From Mycolicibacterium mageritense (GTDB lineage Bacteria; Actinomycetota; Actinomycetes; Mycobacteriales; Mycobacteriaceae), in NCBI RefSeq assembly GCF_010727475.1, contig NZ_AP022567.1:6138001-6202000 (forward strand): a DNA stretch of 64,000 nucleotides, read 5' to 3'. The notes under the pieces were generated by a model. It was not told the DNA's origin. It saw only the letters and a program-made list of their open reading frames with translations, and searched no databases. The position numbers and the translations under genes are program-made. Positions 42,049 to 53,657 of the stretch are shown here, piece by piece (position 1 is the first letter of the stretch; each line of letters opens with the position of its first letter).

Positions 42049-43007
42049 CGACTCGCCATCTGCTGACGGCGGCGGACCTCACGCGCGACGAGGCGACCGC
42101 GATCCTCGACGACGCGGATCGGTTCCGCGAGGCCCTGCTTGGTCGTGAGGTCAAGAAGCTGCCCACGCTCCGTGGCCGCACCATCATCACGATGTTCTAC
42201 GAGAACTCGACGCGCACCCGGGTTTCCTTCGAAGTGGCGGGCAAATGGATGAGCGCCGATGTGATCAACGTCAGCGCGTCGGGATCGTCGGTGGCCAAAG
42301 GGGAATCGTTGCGCGACACCGCGCTGACGCTGCGGGCGGCGGGCGCCGACGCCCTGATCATCCGTCATCCCGCGTCGGGTGCAGCACAGCAGCTGGCCGA
42401 ATGGACCGCGGAGGACGGCGGCGGCGGACCCAATGTCATCAACGCGGGCGACGGCACGCACGAACATCCGACCCAGGCCCTGCTCGACGCGCTGACCATC
42501 CGCCAGCGCCTCGGTTCGATCGAGGGCAAGCGCGTCGTGATCGTCGGCGATGTGCTGCACAGCCGGGTGGCTCGGTCCAACGTGGAACTGCTCGCGACGC
42601 TCGGTGCGGAGGTGGTGCTGGTCGCGCCGCCGACACTGCTGCCGGTCGGGGTGGCCGACTGGCCGGTCACGGTGTCCTATGACCTCGATGCCGAACTGCC
42701 CGCGGCCGACGCGGTGCTCATGCTGCGGGTGCAGGCAGAACGGATGAACGGGGGGTTCTTCCCGTCCGCGCGCGAGTACTCGGTGCGTTACGGGCTCTCG
42801 GAGAAACGCCAGGCCATGCTGCCCGGGAATTCGGTGGTGCTGCATCCGGGGCCGATGCTGCGCGGCATGGAGATCGCCTTCCCGGTTGCCGACTCCTCGC
42901 AATCGGCTGTGCTGCAACAGGTTTCCAATGGTGTCCACGTGCGGATGGCGGTGCTGTTCCACCTGCTGGTTGGTGCCGGGTCCGAGGAAGTAGGAGTCAG
43001 CGCGTGA
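42045..43007 (+). CDS. pyrB: Aspartate carbamoyltransferase catalytic subunit
   Basis: 320 residues. The carbamoyl-phosphate motif is FYENSTRTRVSFEVAGK, with SASGSSVAKGESLRDT (80s loop), HPTQALLDALTI and the aspartate-site HPGPMLRGMEIAF. It makes carbamoyl aspartate. No regulatory subunit (pyrI) follows. ATGA and GTGA overlaps join it to pyrR and pyrC. Confidence 0.98.
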   Translation: MTTRHLLTAADLTRDEATAILDDADRFREALLGREVKKLPTLRGRTIITMFYENSTRTRVSFEVAGKWMSADVINVSASGSSVAKGESLRDTALTLRAAGADALIIRHPASGAAQQLAEWTAEDGGGGPNVINAGDGTHEHPTQALLDALTIRQRLGSIEGKRVVIVGDVLHSRVARSNVELLATLGAEVVLVAPPTLLPVGVADWPVTVSYDLDAELPAADAVLMLRVQAERMNGGFFPSAREYSVRYGLSEKRQAMLPGNSVVLHPGPMLRGMEIAFPVADSSQSAVLQQVSNGVHVRMAVLFHLLVGAGSEEVGVSA

Positions 43008-44302
43008 CGCAACAGGTGCTCATCCGCGGGGTGCGACTGTACGGCGAGGGGGACGCGGTCGACGTCCGGGTCGCCGACGGTCAGATCGCCGAAATCGGTG
43101 CCGGGCTGGACATTCCCGACAAGGCCGACGTGATCGACGCGCGCGGCCAGATCCTGCTGCCGGGATTCGTGGATCTGCACACGCACCTGCGCGAACCGGG
43201 CCGCGAGTACGCCGAAGACATCGAGACCGGTTCTGTGGCGGCGGCACTGGGCGGGTACACCGCGGTGTTCGCGATGGCCAACACCGATCCCGTCGCCGAC
43301 ACCGCGGTGGTGACCGACCACGTCTGGAACCGCGGTCAGCAGGTCGGCCTGGTCGACGTGCACCCCGTCGGCGCGGTCACGGTGGGCCTGGAGGGCAAGC
43401 AGCTCACCGAGATGGGCCTCATGGCCTCCGGCGTGGGTCAGGTCCGGATGTTCTCCGACGACGGCCTGTGCGTGCACGATCCGCTGGTCATGCGGCGCGC
43501 GCTCGAATACGCCACGGGCCTTGGCGTGCTCATCGCCCAGCACGCCGAGGAACCGCGGCTGACTGTCGGGGCCGTCGCGCACGAAGGCCCCACCGCGGCC
43601 AAGCTGGGTCTGGCGGGCTGGCCCCGGTCGGCCGAAGAGTCGATCGTCGCGCGCGACGCGATCCTGGCCCGCGACGCAGGCGCGCGCGTCCACATCTGCC
43701 ACGCGTCCACAAAGGGCACCGTCGAATTGCTGAAATGGGCCAAGGCGCAGGGTATTTCGATCACCGCCGAGGTGACCCCGCACCACCTGATGCTCGACGA
43801 CAGCCGGCTGGCCAGCTACGACGGGCGCAACCGCGTCAATCCGCCGCTGCGTGAGGCCAGTGACGCCGAGGCGCTGCGGCAGGCCCTGGCCGACGGTGTC
43901 ATCGACTGCGTGGCGACCGACCATGCCCCGCACGCCGAGCACGAGAAGTGCTGCGAATTCTCGGTTGCGCGCCCCGGCATGCTGGGCCTGCAGACCGCAC
44001 TGTCGGTGGTGGCCGAGACCATGGTGCGGCCGGGGCTGTTGAGCTGGCGCGACGTCGCCAGGGTCATGAGCGAGGCGCCTGCCGCCATCGTCGGCCTGCC
44101 CGACCAGGGGCGGCCGCTGGAGGTCGGCGAGCCCGCCAACCTGACCGTCGTCGACCCGGACGCGAGCTGGACTGTCGAAGGCACCGAGCTGGCCAGCCGC
44201 TCCGACAACACCCCGTTCGAGGCGATGGTGCTGCCCGCCGTGGTGACGGCCACGCTGTTGCGCGGCAGGATCACGGCGCGGGAAGGGAAGTGTGAGCGGT
44301 GA
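43004..44302 (+). CDS. pyrC: Dihydroorotase
   Basis: 432 residues, class I dihydroorotase. Metal ligands are visible in GFVDLHTHLREPGREYAEDIETG in pieces, the His of HICHASTKGTV and Asp/His in VATDHAPHAEHEK. It cyclises carbamoyl aspartate. GTG start overlaps pyrB; the stop overlaps the next gene (GTGA). Counterpart of Rv1381. Confidence 0.97.
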   Translation: MTQQVLIRGVRLYGEGDAVDVRVADGQIAEIGAGLDIPDKADVIDARGQILLPGFVDLHTHLREPGREYAEDIETGSVAAALGGYTAVFAMANTDPVADTAVVTDHVWNRGQQVGLVDVHPVGAVTVGLEGKQLTEMGLMASGVGQVRMFSDDGLCVHDPLVMRRALEYATGLGVLIAQHAEEPRLTVGAVAHEGPTAAKLGLAGWPRSAEESIVARDAILARDAGARVHICHASTKGTVELLKWAKAQGISITAEVTPHHLMLDDSRLASYDGRNRVNPPLREASDAEALRQALADGVIDCVATDHAPHAEHEKCCEFSVARPGMLGLQTALSVVAETMVRPGLLSWRDVARVMSEAPAAIVGLPDQGRPLEVGEPANLTVVDPDASWTVEGTELASRSDNTPFEAMVLPAVVTATLLRGRITAREGKCER

Positions 44303-44799
44303 ACACCCCTACGCTGGTCGCGTCGTTGATCATGGCTGCGCTGCTGGCGCTGCTGATCGCGTTTCTGATCCGCCAGATGATGCGGGGCTGGCTGCACCGA
44401 GCCCAGCGCCAGGCCGAGCTGATCGGCACACTGCCGCCGCTGCCCGACACCGTGGGGCCTGCCATCGTCGCGGCCACCAAGGGCCTCTATGTGGGCAGCA
44501 CGCTGGTACCGCACTGGAACGACAAGGTGGCCGCGGGTGACCTGGGCTTCCGGGCCAAGGCCGTGATGACCCGTTACCCAGAGGGAATCATGTTGCAGCG
44601 CAGCGGAGCGGGGCCCATCTGGATTCCCGACGAGTCGATCACCGCGGTGCGCACCGAGCGTGGCATCGCGGGTAAGGCACTCACACACGACGGCATTCTC
44701 GCGATCCGGTGGCGGCTGCCGTCGGGCGCCGAGATCGACACCGGTTTCCGGGCTGACGACCGCGCGGAGTATGACCGCTGGCTGGAGGAGAAGGCATGA
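44299..44799 (+). CDS. Membrane-anchored PH-like protein of the pyr operon (Rv1382-like)
   Basis: 166 residues. One N-terminal membrane helix (about 8-25) is followed by a cytoplasmic beta-rich domain (KGLYVGSTLVPHWND, YPEGIMLQRSGAGPIWIPDESI, WRLPSGAEIDTGFR), which looks PH-like. It has no evident catalytic residue. The position between pyrC and carA, overlapping both by four bases, is the same as Rv1382 in M. tuberculosis. A link between pyrimidine synthesis and the membrane is an open question. Confidence 0.85.
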   Translation: MNTPTLVASLIMAALLALLIAFLIRQMMRGWLHRAQRQAELIGTLPPLPDTVGPAIVAATKGLYVGSTLVPHWNDKVAAGDLGFRAKAVMTRYPEGIMLQRSGAGPIWIPDESITAVRTERGIAGKALTHDGILAIRWRLPSGAEIDTGFRADDRAEYDRWLEEKA

Positions 44800-45917
44800 A
44801 AGACCACGCCGTTCTGGTGCTCGAAGACGGTCGCGTCTTCACCGGCACCCCGTTCGGAGCCGTCGGGCAGACACTGGGCGAAGCGGTGTTCTCCACCGGC
44901 ATGTCCGGCTACCAGGAGACCCTCACCGACCCGAGCTATCACGGCCAGATCGTGGTCGCGACCGCGCCGCAGATCGGTAACACGGGCTGGAACCGTGAGG
45001 ACGGCGAGAGCCGGTCCGACAAGATCTGGGTGGCCGGCTACGCGGTGCGTGACCCGTCGCCACGGGCCTCCAACTGGCGCGCAACGGGCACCCTCGACGA
45101 CGAACTGGCCGCGCAGGGCGTCGTCGGCATCGCGGGCATCGACACGCGCGCCGTGGTGCGTCACCTGCGCACCCGCGGATCCATGAAGGCCGGCGTGTTC
45201 AGCGGAGAAGCCCTGGCCGAGCCTGACGAACTGCTGGCCCGCGTGCGCAGCCAGCCCTCGATGCTCGGTGCCGATCTCGCGGGCGAGGTGAGTACCGACA
45301 CGTCGTACGTCGTGGAACCCGAAGGCGCGCACCGCTTCACGGTCGCCGCGATCGACCTCGGCATCAAGACCAACACGCCGCGCAACTTCGCGCGCCGCGG
45401 GATCCGCAGCCACGTGTTGCCGTCCTCGGTGACGTTCGACCAAGTCGCCGACATCAAGCCGGACGGGGTGTTCCTGTCCAACGGTCCCGGCGACCCGGCG
45501 ACCGCCGACCACATCGTCGGGGTGACCCGCGATGTCCTCAACGCGGGAATCCCGCTGTTCGGCATCTGCTTCGGCAACCAGATCCTGGGCCGTGCACTGG
45601 GCCGGTCCACCTACAAGATGGTCTTCGGTCACCGCGGCATCAACATCCCGGTCATCGACCACCACACCGGGCGGGTCGCGATCACGGCGCAGAACCACGG
45701 CTTCGCCCTCGAGGGAGAAGCAGGGGAGAGCTTCGACACGCCGTTCGGCCAGGCCGAGGTCAGCCACACCTGCGCCAACGACGGTGTGGTCGAAGGCATC
45801 CGGCTGACCAACGGCCGTGCCTTCTCGGTGCAATACCACCCCGAGGCCGCCGCAGGCCCACATGACGCCAACTACCTGTTCGACCAGTTCGTCGACCTGC
45901 TGGCGGGAGAGAAGTAA
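44796..45917 (+). CDS. carA: Carbamoyl-phosphate synthase small (glutaminase) subunit
   Basis: 373 residues. The class I amidotransferase Cys is in LFGICFGNQILGRALG and the His/Glu in VQYHPEAAAGPHD; SGYQETLTDPSYHGQIVV is in the N-terminal CPSase domain. It supplies ammonia to CarB. It starts inside the upstream stop and ends directly before carB (no gap). Confidence 0.98.
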   Translation: MKDHAVLVLEDGRVFTGTPFGAVGQTLGEAVFSTGMSGYQETLTDPSYHGQIVVATAPQIGNTGWNREDGESRSDKIWVAGYAVRDPSPRASNWRATGTLDDELAAQGVVGIAGIDTRAVVRHLRTRGSMKAGVFSGEALAEPDELLARVRSQPSMLGADLAGEVSTDTSYVVEPEGAHRFTVAAIDLGIKTNTPRNFARRGIRSHVLPSSVTFDQVADIKPDGVFLSNGPGDPATADHIVGVTRDVLNAGIPLFGICFGNQILGRALGRSTYKMVFGHRGINIPVIDHHTGRVAITAQNHGFALEGEAGESFDTPFGQAEVSHTCANDGVVEGIRLTNGRAFSVQYHPEAAAGPHDANYLFDQFVDLLAGEK

Positions 45918-49259
<3,342 letters not shown>

Positions 49260-49261
49260 TC

Positions 49262-50071
49262 ATGGCCGGGTTCGGGGATCGGCTGGTCGAGGCGGTGGCG
49301 ACGCGCGGGCCGTTGTGCCCCGGGATCGATCCCCACCCCGAGTTGTTGCGAGCCTGGGATCTCGACGTCGACGCGGATGGCCTGCGGCGGTTCTGCGACA
49401 TCTGTGTCGAGGCGTTCGCCGACTTCGCGATCGTCAAACCCCAGGTGGCGTTCTTCGAGGCGTACGGCTCGGCCGGTTACGTGGTGCTCGAGGACACCAT
49501 CGGGGCACTGCGCGACGCCGGTGTGCTGGTGCTCGCCGACGCCAAACGAGGCGACATCGGGTCGACCATGGCCGCCTATGCCGCGGCGTGGGCCGGCGAC
49601 TCGCCGTTGGCGGCCGATGCCGTGACGGCCTCGCCATACCTCGGGTTCGGTTCGCTGCAGCCGCTGCTGGACACCGCTGCGGCCCACGGCCGCGGGGTGT
49701 TCGTCCTGGCCGCGACGTCCAATCCGGAAGGCGCCAGTGTGCAGCGCGCCCTCGCGGGGGAGCGGACCGTGGCGCAGTCGATCGTCGACGCCGTGGCCGA
49801 AGTCAACCTGGCGAGTGCGGCGGCGGGTTCGGTCGGTGTCGTCGTCGGCGCCACCGTGACCGACCCGCCCGACCTGCACGCCCTGGGCGGTCCGGTGCTG
49901 GTGCCCGGGGTAGGCGCGCAGGGCGGCCGTCCGGAGGCGCTCGGCGGCCTCGGCGGTGCCAAGCAACTGCTGCCCGCGGTCTCGCGTGAGGTGTTGCGTG
50001 CCGGACCCGATGTCGCGGCACTTCGCGCAGAAGCGGAGCGGTTCCGGGACGCGGTCGCCTACCTGGCCTGA
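49262..50071 (+). CDS. pyrF: Orotidine 5'-phosphate decarboxylase (type 2)
   Basis: 269 residues. LCPGIDPHPELLRAWDL, FAIVKPQVAFFEAYG and the catalytic LADAKRGDIGSTMAAYA are characteristic of the longer type 2 enzyme of mycobacteria. It makes UMP, the ligand of PyrR. It starts two bases after the carB stop and overlaps the convergent DUF2330 gene by 13 bases. Last gene of the operon. Confidence 0.97.
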   Translation: MAGFGDRLVEAVATRGPLCPGIDPHPELLRAWDLDVDADGLRRFCDICVEAFADFAIVKPQVAFFEAYGSAGYVVLEDTIGALRDAGVLVLADAKRGDIGSTMAAYAAAWAGDSPLAADAVTASPYLGFGSLQPLLDTAAAHGRGVFVLAATSNPEGASVQRALAGERTVAQSIVDAVAEVNLASAAAGSVGVVVGATVTDPPDLHALGGPVLVPGVGAQGGRPEALGGLGGAKQLLPAVSREVLRAGPDVAALRAEAERFRDAVAYLA

Positions 50072-51111
50072 CGCCGGACCCGCCACAGGGTGATGCCGAT
50101 GGTTGCGGCGATGAACACCGTAGGGATGGCGATCAGCAGTGCCGCGCCGGTGACATTGCCCCGGTCGCGTTCGCGGTAGATCACCTGCCGGTACTCGGTG
50201 TCGGCGGCCGCGGGCGCGAAGGCGTAATCGCCTGTGATGGCCACCGGATCGTCGATCTGGTTGCTCCACCGGGTCAGGAACGCGCCGTCGCCGACAAACG
50301 GTGCGAGCGCCGGCGACACCTGCGCCGGGGCCAGCGCACCCGCGAATCGGAGCGTCGGAGTGTTCCCGGCAACCGGGACGGCGCTGGGATCCATCCGATG
50401 GTCGGCGAGCACATAGAGGTCGATGCTCTGGGGCGTCGAGGCCGACCGGGACAGCCGCATGGGATACACCGCCCGCTCGGACGCGAACGTCAGCCGCAGA
50501 GGTTGCAGGGTGCCGGTGAGCCCGTCGTCAGGAGTGTCTGCTGCGAGCTGGACCGCGACGATCTCCCATCGGTCGGCCAGATAGGGCGCCAGGTTCTGGT
50601 CGAGGCCCGGAGGATGCGGAAAACCATGGCCGGCCAGCCAGCCGGCCAGGGCCGCGGGATCGTCGGCCGCGAGCCTGGTCACGTCGAACGGGCCGATGCG
50701 CTGCTGGTCTAGCACGCTGACCCCGCCGCCCGGCGCGGCGGCGTCGGTGACGGGGCCGGCGCCCATGGCGAGCCATTTGAAACTCGGCCACCACGAGTCG
50801 CGATATTCGATCCGGGGCGCGGTGAGCCGCGCGAGCTCGTCGAACGCCGCGCCGTCGCCCAGCGTGACCTCGGCGGCCGACGGCACCGGCATGATCCACG
50901 CGGCCTTATCCGAACTGCCGCGGACGCCGAACGACATCAGGATGTCCTCGGTCGTGCCGTTCCAGGCGATCAGCGCGCGTTCGTCGACCACGGCCGGCCC
51001 CGGCTGGTCGGGTATGTAGGCACCGCATCCGCACGCCCACGCGGGTGCCGCGACGTTGGTCGCCAACCCCGCGAGCACCAGCACGATCACGGCGACGAGC
51101 GGCCGAAGCAT
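50059..51111 (-). CDS. DUF2330 exported protein
   Basis: 350 residues from ATG 51111. A Sec signal (LRPLVAVIVLVLAGLATNVAAPAWA) is followed by ACGCGAYIPD, the start of DUF2330; a C-terminal membrane helix (ALLIAIPTVFIAATIGITL) and basic RVRRQAR tail end it. So the bulk faces the outside, anchored at the C-terminus. DUF2330 proteins are of unknown function; the conserved CGCG could bind metal or form a disulfide. Convergent with pyrF. Confidence 0.82.
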   Translation of the reverse strand: MLRPLVAVIVLVLAGLATNVAAPAWACGCGAYIPDQPGPAVVDERALIAWNGTTEDILMSFGVRGSSDKAAWIMPVPSAAEVTLGDGAAFDELARLTAPRIEYRDSWWPSFKWLAMGAGPVTDAAAPGGGVSVLDQQRIGPFDVTRLAADDPAALAGWLAGHGFPHPPGLDQNLAPYLADRWEIVAVQLAADTPDDGLTGTLQPLRLTFASERAVYPMRLSRSASTPQSIDLYVLADHRMDPSAVPVAGNTPTLRFAGALAPAQVSPALAPFVGDGAFLTRWSNQIDDPVAITGDYAFAPAAADTEYRQVIYRERDRGNVTGAALLIAIPTVFIAATIGITLWRVRRQAR

Positions 51112-51246
51112 GGAGTACAGCTTAGGTTGCGCCGCACCGGCCGCAGCGCACCAAAATCGGGCCGCCATCTCGCGGCCCGATCTCCGGTGCGCTCCGGTGG
51201 GTGTTCAATGCTGTTGATTACCAAGAGCATTGATGGGAGATCGCAA

Positions 51247-51762
51247 CTACAGCGGAATCCAGATGCCCAGGAACCAGAAGCCCCAACCGTTGAAGTCCGG
51301 ATTGAAGATGGGCGTCACCCAGCTGCCGTTGTAGTTGAACGGCTGATGGTCGAACCGGCCCTGGTCGATGCCGCGCCACGCGAGATCCGGGGGTGGTGGG
51401 CCCCACTGCCCGGGCCCGCCCGGTCCACCCGGTCCACCCGGCCCGCCCGGTCCACCCGGCCCGCCCGGACCACCCGGCCTGTCGGGGCGTCCGAAGCCGC
51501 CTGGCCCGCCGTCGGGATGTCCCGGTCCACCGGGTCCGCCCGGACCCGCATCGGGGCGTCCGGGGCCTCCTGGGCCTCCTCCCGGGGCACCTGGGCCTCC
51601 GCCCGGACCGCCGGGGCCGCCCGGTCCGCCGGGGCCCTGGCAGTTTCCGAAACCGCACGGAGGTCCGGGTTCGGCATTCGCGAAGCCCACGCCCGCGGTC
51701 AGCGACGCGGCTCCGACGGCGACTGCGGCTACAGAGGCGCAGGTCAGACGCTTGATGTTCAT
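51247..51762 (-). CDS. Secreted Gly-Pro-rich collagen-like protein
   Basis: 171 residues. Signal peptide NIKRLTCASVAAVAVGAASL to about residue 30 (cleavage after NAEA/FANA). Residues about 42-122 are GPGGPGG-type low complexity with several uninterrupted Gly-x-Pro/Pro-Gly triplets. The last 45 residues are conserved-looking and aromatic: RGIDQGRFDHQPFNYNG, then a FNGWGFWFLGIWIPL ending. Mycobacteria have related small exported proteins with this C-terminus. Probably a cell-envelope or surface protein. Confidence 0.8.
   Translation of the reverse strand: MNIKRLTCASVAAVAVGAASLTAGVGFANAEPGPPCGFGNCQGPGGPGGPGGPGGGPGAPGGGPGGPGRPDAGPGGPGGPGHPDGGPGGFGRPDRPGGPGGPGGPGGPGGPGGPGGPGQWGPPPPDLAWRGIDQGRFDHQPFNYNGSWVTPIFNPDFNGWGFWFLGIWIPL
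51411..51650. repeat. GC-rich simple repeat encoding Gly-Pro triplets
   Basis: Runs of CCCGGTCCACCCGGCC-type nine-base units code for the low-complexity part of the gene at 51247-51762. Prone to slippage in multiples of nine. Confidence 0.75.
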
Positions 51763-52309
51763 TCCAGCTTCCCTTCGAGAGGGTCAATGTCACGGTTGGC
51801 TCCCGACCTGCAGCAGGCTATTTAGCTGAGCTGTGTATCGGCTATGCGGCGGTTATGCAGGGGTTAGGCGCCGTGTCGAGCACCCGCACAGCCGATGCGT
51901 GGCCGGCGCCTCAGCGGACTGTCCGCTGACGTTTGTGTCACCGTCCCGACACGCCCGACACGCCGTGACCAGCGAAAATTTTCTCGCCGGCCCGCTTCGG
52001 GCCGCCCGTGAGGCGCCGCACGGGAGTGCCCGGGTGTGTGGAGGCGTGTGAGAACCGTTGCGAAATGCATTGACATGCAGGGATATCCGCCGCGGCGGGG
52101 CGGCCGGGCCTCGATCGTGCCGGATTTCCGGCGGTCCGCGGTGGGCCGCCGGAGCCCACTACACGCTGGGCTTTTAGCGCCGTAACCAGGGGGTGGGGTT
52201 AGCTTTCGTCAGCCTGCGTGGGTACGGTCGTCGTCGCTGGCTGGTTTGCGTTCCAGCCGAACAAAACAAGTGATGGCCGAAGAGAAATCGCCAGGAGACG
52301 GAGGAACCC
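51763..52309. other. 547-bp intergenic region before mihF
   Basis: No convincing gene. It holds the promoters of the divergent collagen-like gene and of mihF, a direct repeat CCCGACACG (near 51946-51963), the palindrome GAAAATTTTC (about 51974-51983), a hairpin CGGCCCG-CTT-CGGGCCG (51988-52004), and a low-GC stretch near 52250 before mihF. Short open frames here (for example 51833-52051) have composition like non-coding DNA. PE15/PPE20 occupy this place in M. tuberculosis; no trace is seen. Confidence 0.6.
51988..52004. terminator. Small hairpin next to an AAAATTTT palindrome
   Basis: CGGCCCG, loop CTT, CGGGCCG. Read on the minus strand it is followed by GGCGAGAAAATTTTC, which could serve as a weak terminator, though no gene is seen to need it. 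Confidence 0.3.
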
Positions 52310-52627
52310 GTGGCCCTTCCCCAGTTGACCGACGAACAGCGCGCGGCAGCGTTGGAGAAGGCTGCTGCCGCACGTCGAGCGCGAGCCGAGCTCAAAGACC
52401 GGCTCAAGCGTGGCGGCACCAACCTCAAGCAGGTGCTCACCGACGCCGAGACCGATGAGGTCTTGGGCAAGATGAAGGTCTCCGCGTTGCTGGAGGCCCT
52501 GCCCAAGGTCGGCAAGGTCAAGGCACAGGAGATCATGACCGAGCTGGAGATCGCCCCGACCCGCCGCCTGCGCGGACTCGGTGATCGTCAGCGCAAGGCC
52601 CTGCTGGAAAAGTTCGACCAGTCCTAA
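52310..52627 (+). CDS. mihF: Mycobacterial integration host factor
   Basis: 105 residues from GTG 52310, the length established for mIHF. ALPQLTDEQRAAALEKAAAARRARAELKDRLKRG (in pieces) is the N-terminal helix, and LEALPKVGKVKAQEIMTEL with RRLRGLGDRQRKALLEKF is the H2TH DNA-binding core. A nucleoid-associated protein that bends DNA. GGAGGAA precedes the start by six bases. gmk follows by ten bases. Confidence 0.97.
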   Translation: MALPQLTDEQRAAALEKAAAARRARAELKDRLKRGGTNLKQVLTDAETDEVLGKMKVSALLEALPKVGKVKAQEIMTELEIAPTRRLRGLGDRQRKALLEKFDQS

Positions 52628-52637
52628 GGCGCCCAGG

Positions 52638-53222
52638 TTGAGCGCCGGCCGAGGGGTCGGACACACGGCGCGTGTCGTGGTGTTGTCCGGCCCCTCTGCC
52701 GTCGGGAAGTCCACCGTGGTGAGGTGTCTGCGGGAGCGGCTTCCCGACCTGTATTTCTCCGTCTCGGTGACCACCAGGGCGCCGCGGCCGGGAGAGGTCG
52801 ACGGCGTCGACTACACGTTCGTGACCGCCGAGCGGTTCCAGCAGCTCATCGACCGAGGCGAGCTGCTGGAGTGGGCGGAAATCCACGGTGGCCTGCACCG
52901 GTCGGGCACCCCGGCGCAGCCGGTGCGCGAGGCCACCAAGGCCGGGCACCCGGTGCTGATCGAGGTCGATCTGGCCGGCGCCAGAGCCGTCAAGAAGGCG
53001 ATGCCCGAGGTGATCTCGGTCTTCCTGGCGCCGCCGAGCTGGGACGAGTTGGTCGCGCGGCTGTCCGGCCGCGGCACCGAATCGCCGGAGGTCATGACCC
53101 GCAGGCTTGAGACCGCACGGGTCGAAATGGCCGCGCAGGGAGACTTTGACCAGGTCGTGGTGAACCGCCAGTTGGATTCAGCATGCGCCGAATTGGTATC
53201 CTTGCTGGTGGGCAGTAACTGA
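52638..53222 (+). CDS. gmk: Guanylate kinase
   Basis: 194 residues from TTG 52638, with TAAGG about nine bases upstream; the frame is open into mihF, but an earlier start is unlikely. Walker A is LSGPSAVGKSTVVRCLRE; GMP-binding residues are in VSVTTRAPRPGEVDGVDYTF and WAEIHGGLHRSG. It phosphorylates GMP to GDP. Counterpart of Rv1389, which has a longer N-terminal extension. Confidence 0.94.
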   Translation: MSAGRGVGHTARVVVLSGPSAVGKSTVVRCLRERLPDLYFSVSVTTRAPRPGEVDGVDYTFVTAERFQQLIDRGELLEWAEIHGGLHRSGTPAQPVREATKAGHPVLIEVDLAGARAVKKAMPEVISVFLAPPSWDELVARLSGRGTESPEVMTRRLETARVEMAAQGDFDQVVVNRQLDSACAELVSLLVGSN

Positions 53223-53317
53223 CTCCGGCTTCAGAGCCGATTTTGATCTGCTCGGGTCCGCGAGCCACCCGCCAGTAATCCAGAAGCATTCACGCATAAC
53301 CGCCAGGAGACTTTTTC

Positions 53318-53641
53318 GTGAGCACCCCGCACGCCGATGCGCAGCTGGCCGCTGCGGACGACTTGGGCATCGAATCGTCCGCCGTCAGCGCCTACGACAC
53401 GCCGCTGGGCATCACCAACCCGCCCATCGACGAGTTGCTGGACCGCGCGTCGAGCAAGTACGCGCTGGTGATCTACGCCGCCAAGCGCGCGCGCCAGATC
53501 AACGATTACTACAACCAGCTCGGTGACGGGATCCTCGAATACGTCGGCCCGCTGGTCGAGCCCGGCCTCCAGGAGAAGCCGCTGTCGATCGCGATGCGGG
53601 AGATCCACGAGGATCTCCTCGAGCACACCGAGGGCGAATAG
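53318..53641 (+). CDS. rpoZ: RNA polymerase omega subunit
   Basis: 107 residues. LGITNPPIDELLDRASSKYALVIYAAKRARQINDYY (in pieces) is the conserved omega core that clamps the beta-prime C-terminus; EKPLSIAMREIHEDLL is the mycobacterial C-terminal signature. GTG start with CAGGAGA upstream. 95 bases separate it from gmk. Confidence 0.97.
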   Translation: MSTPHADAQLAAADDLGIESSAVSAYDTPLGITNPPIDELLDRASSKYALVIYAAKRARQINDYYNQLGDGILEYVGPLVEPGLQEKPLSIAMREIHEDLLEHTEGE

Positions 53642-53657
53642 CCAGGCCGGCCGGCTC

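Noticed and set aside
51833..52159. Short open frames (about 70 residues) in the gap before mihF
   Set aside because: No Shine-Dalgarno, no family resemblance and overlapping frames on both strands; more likely regulatory DNA.
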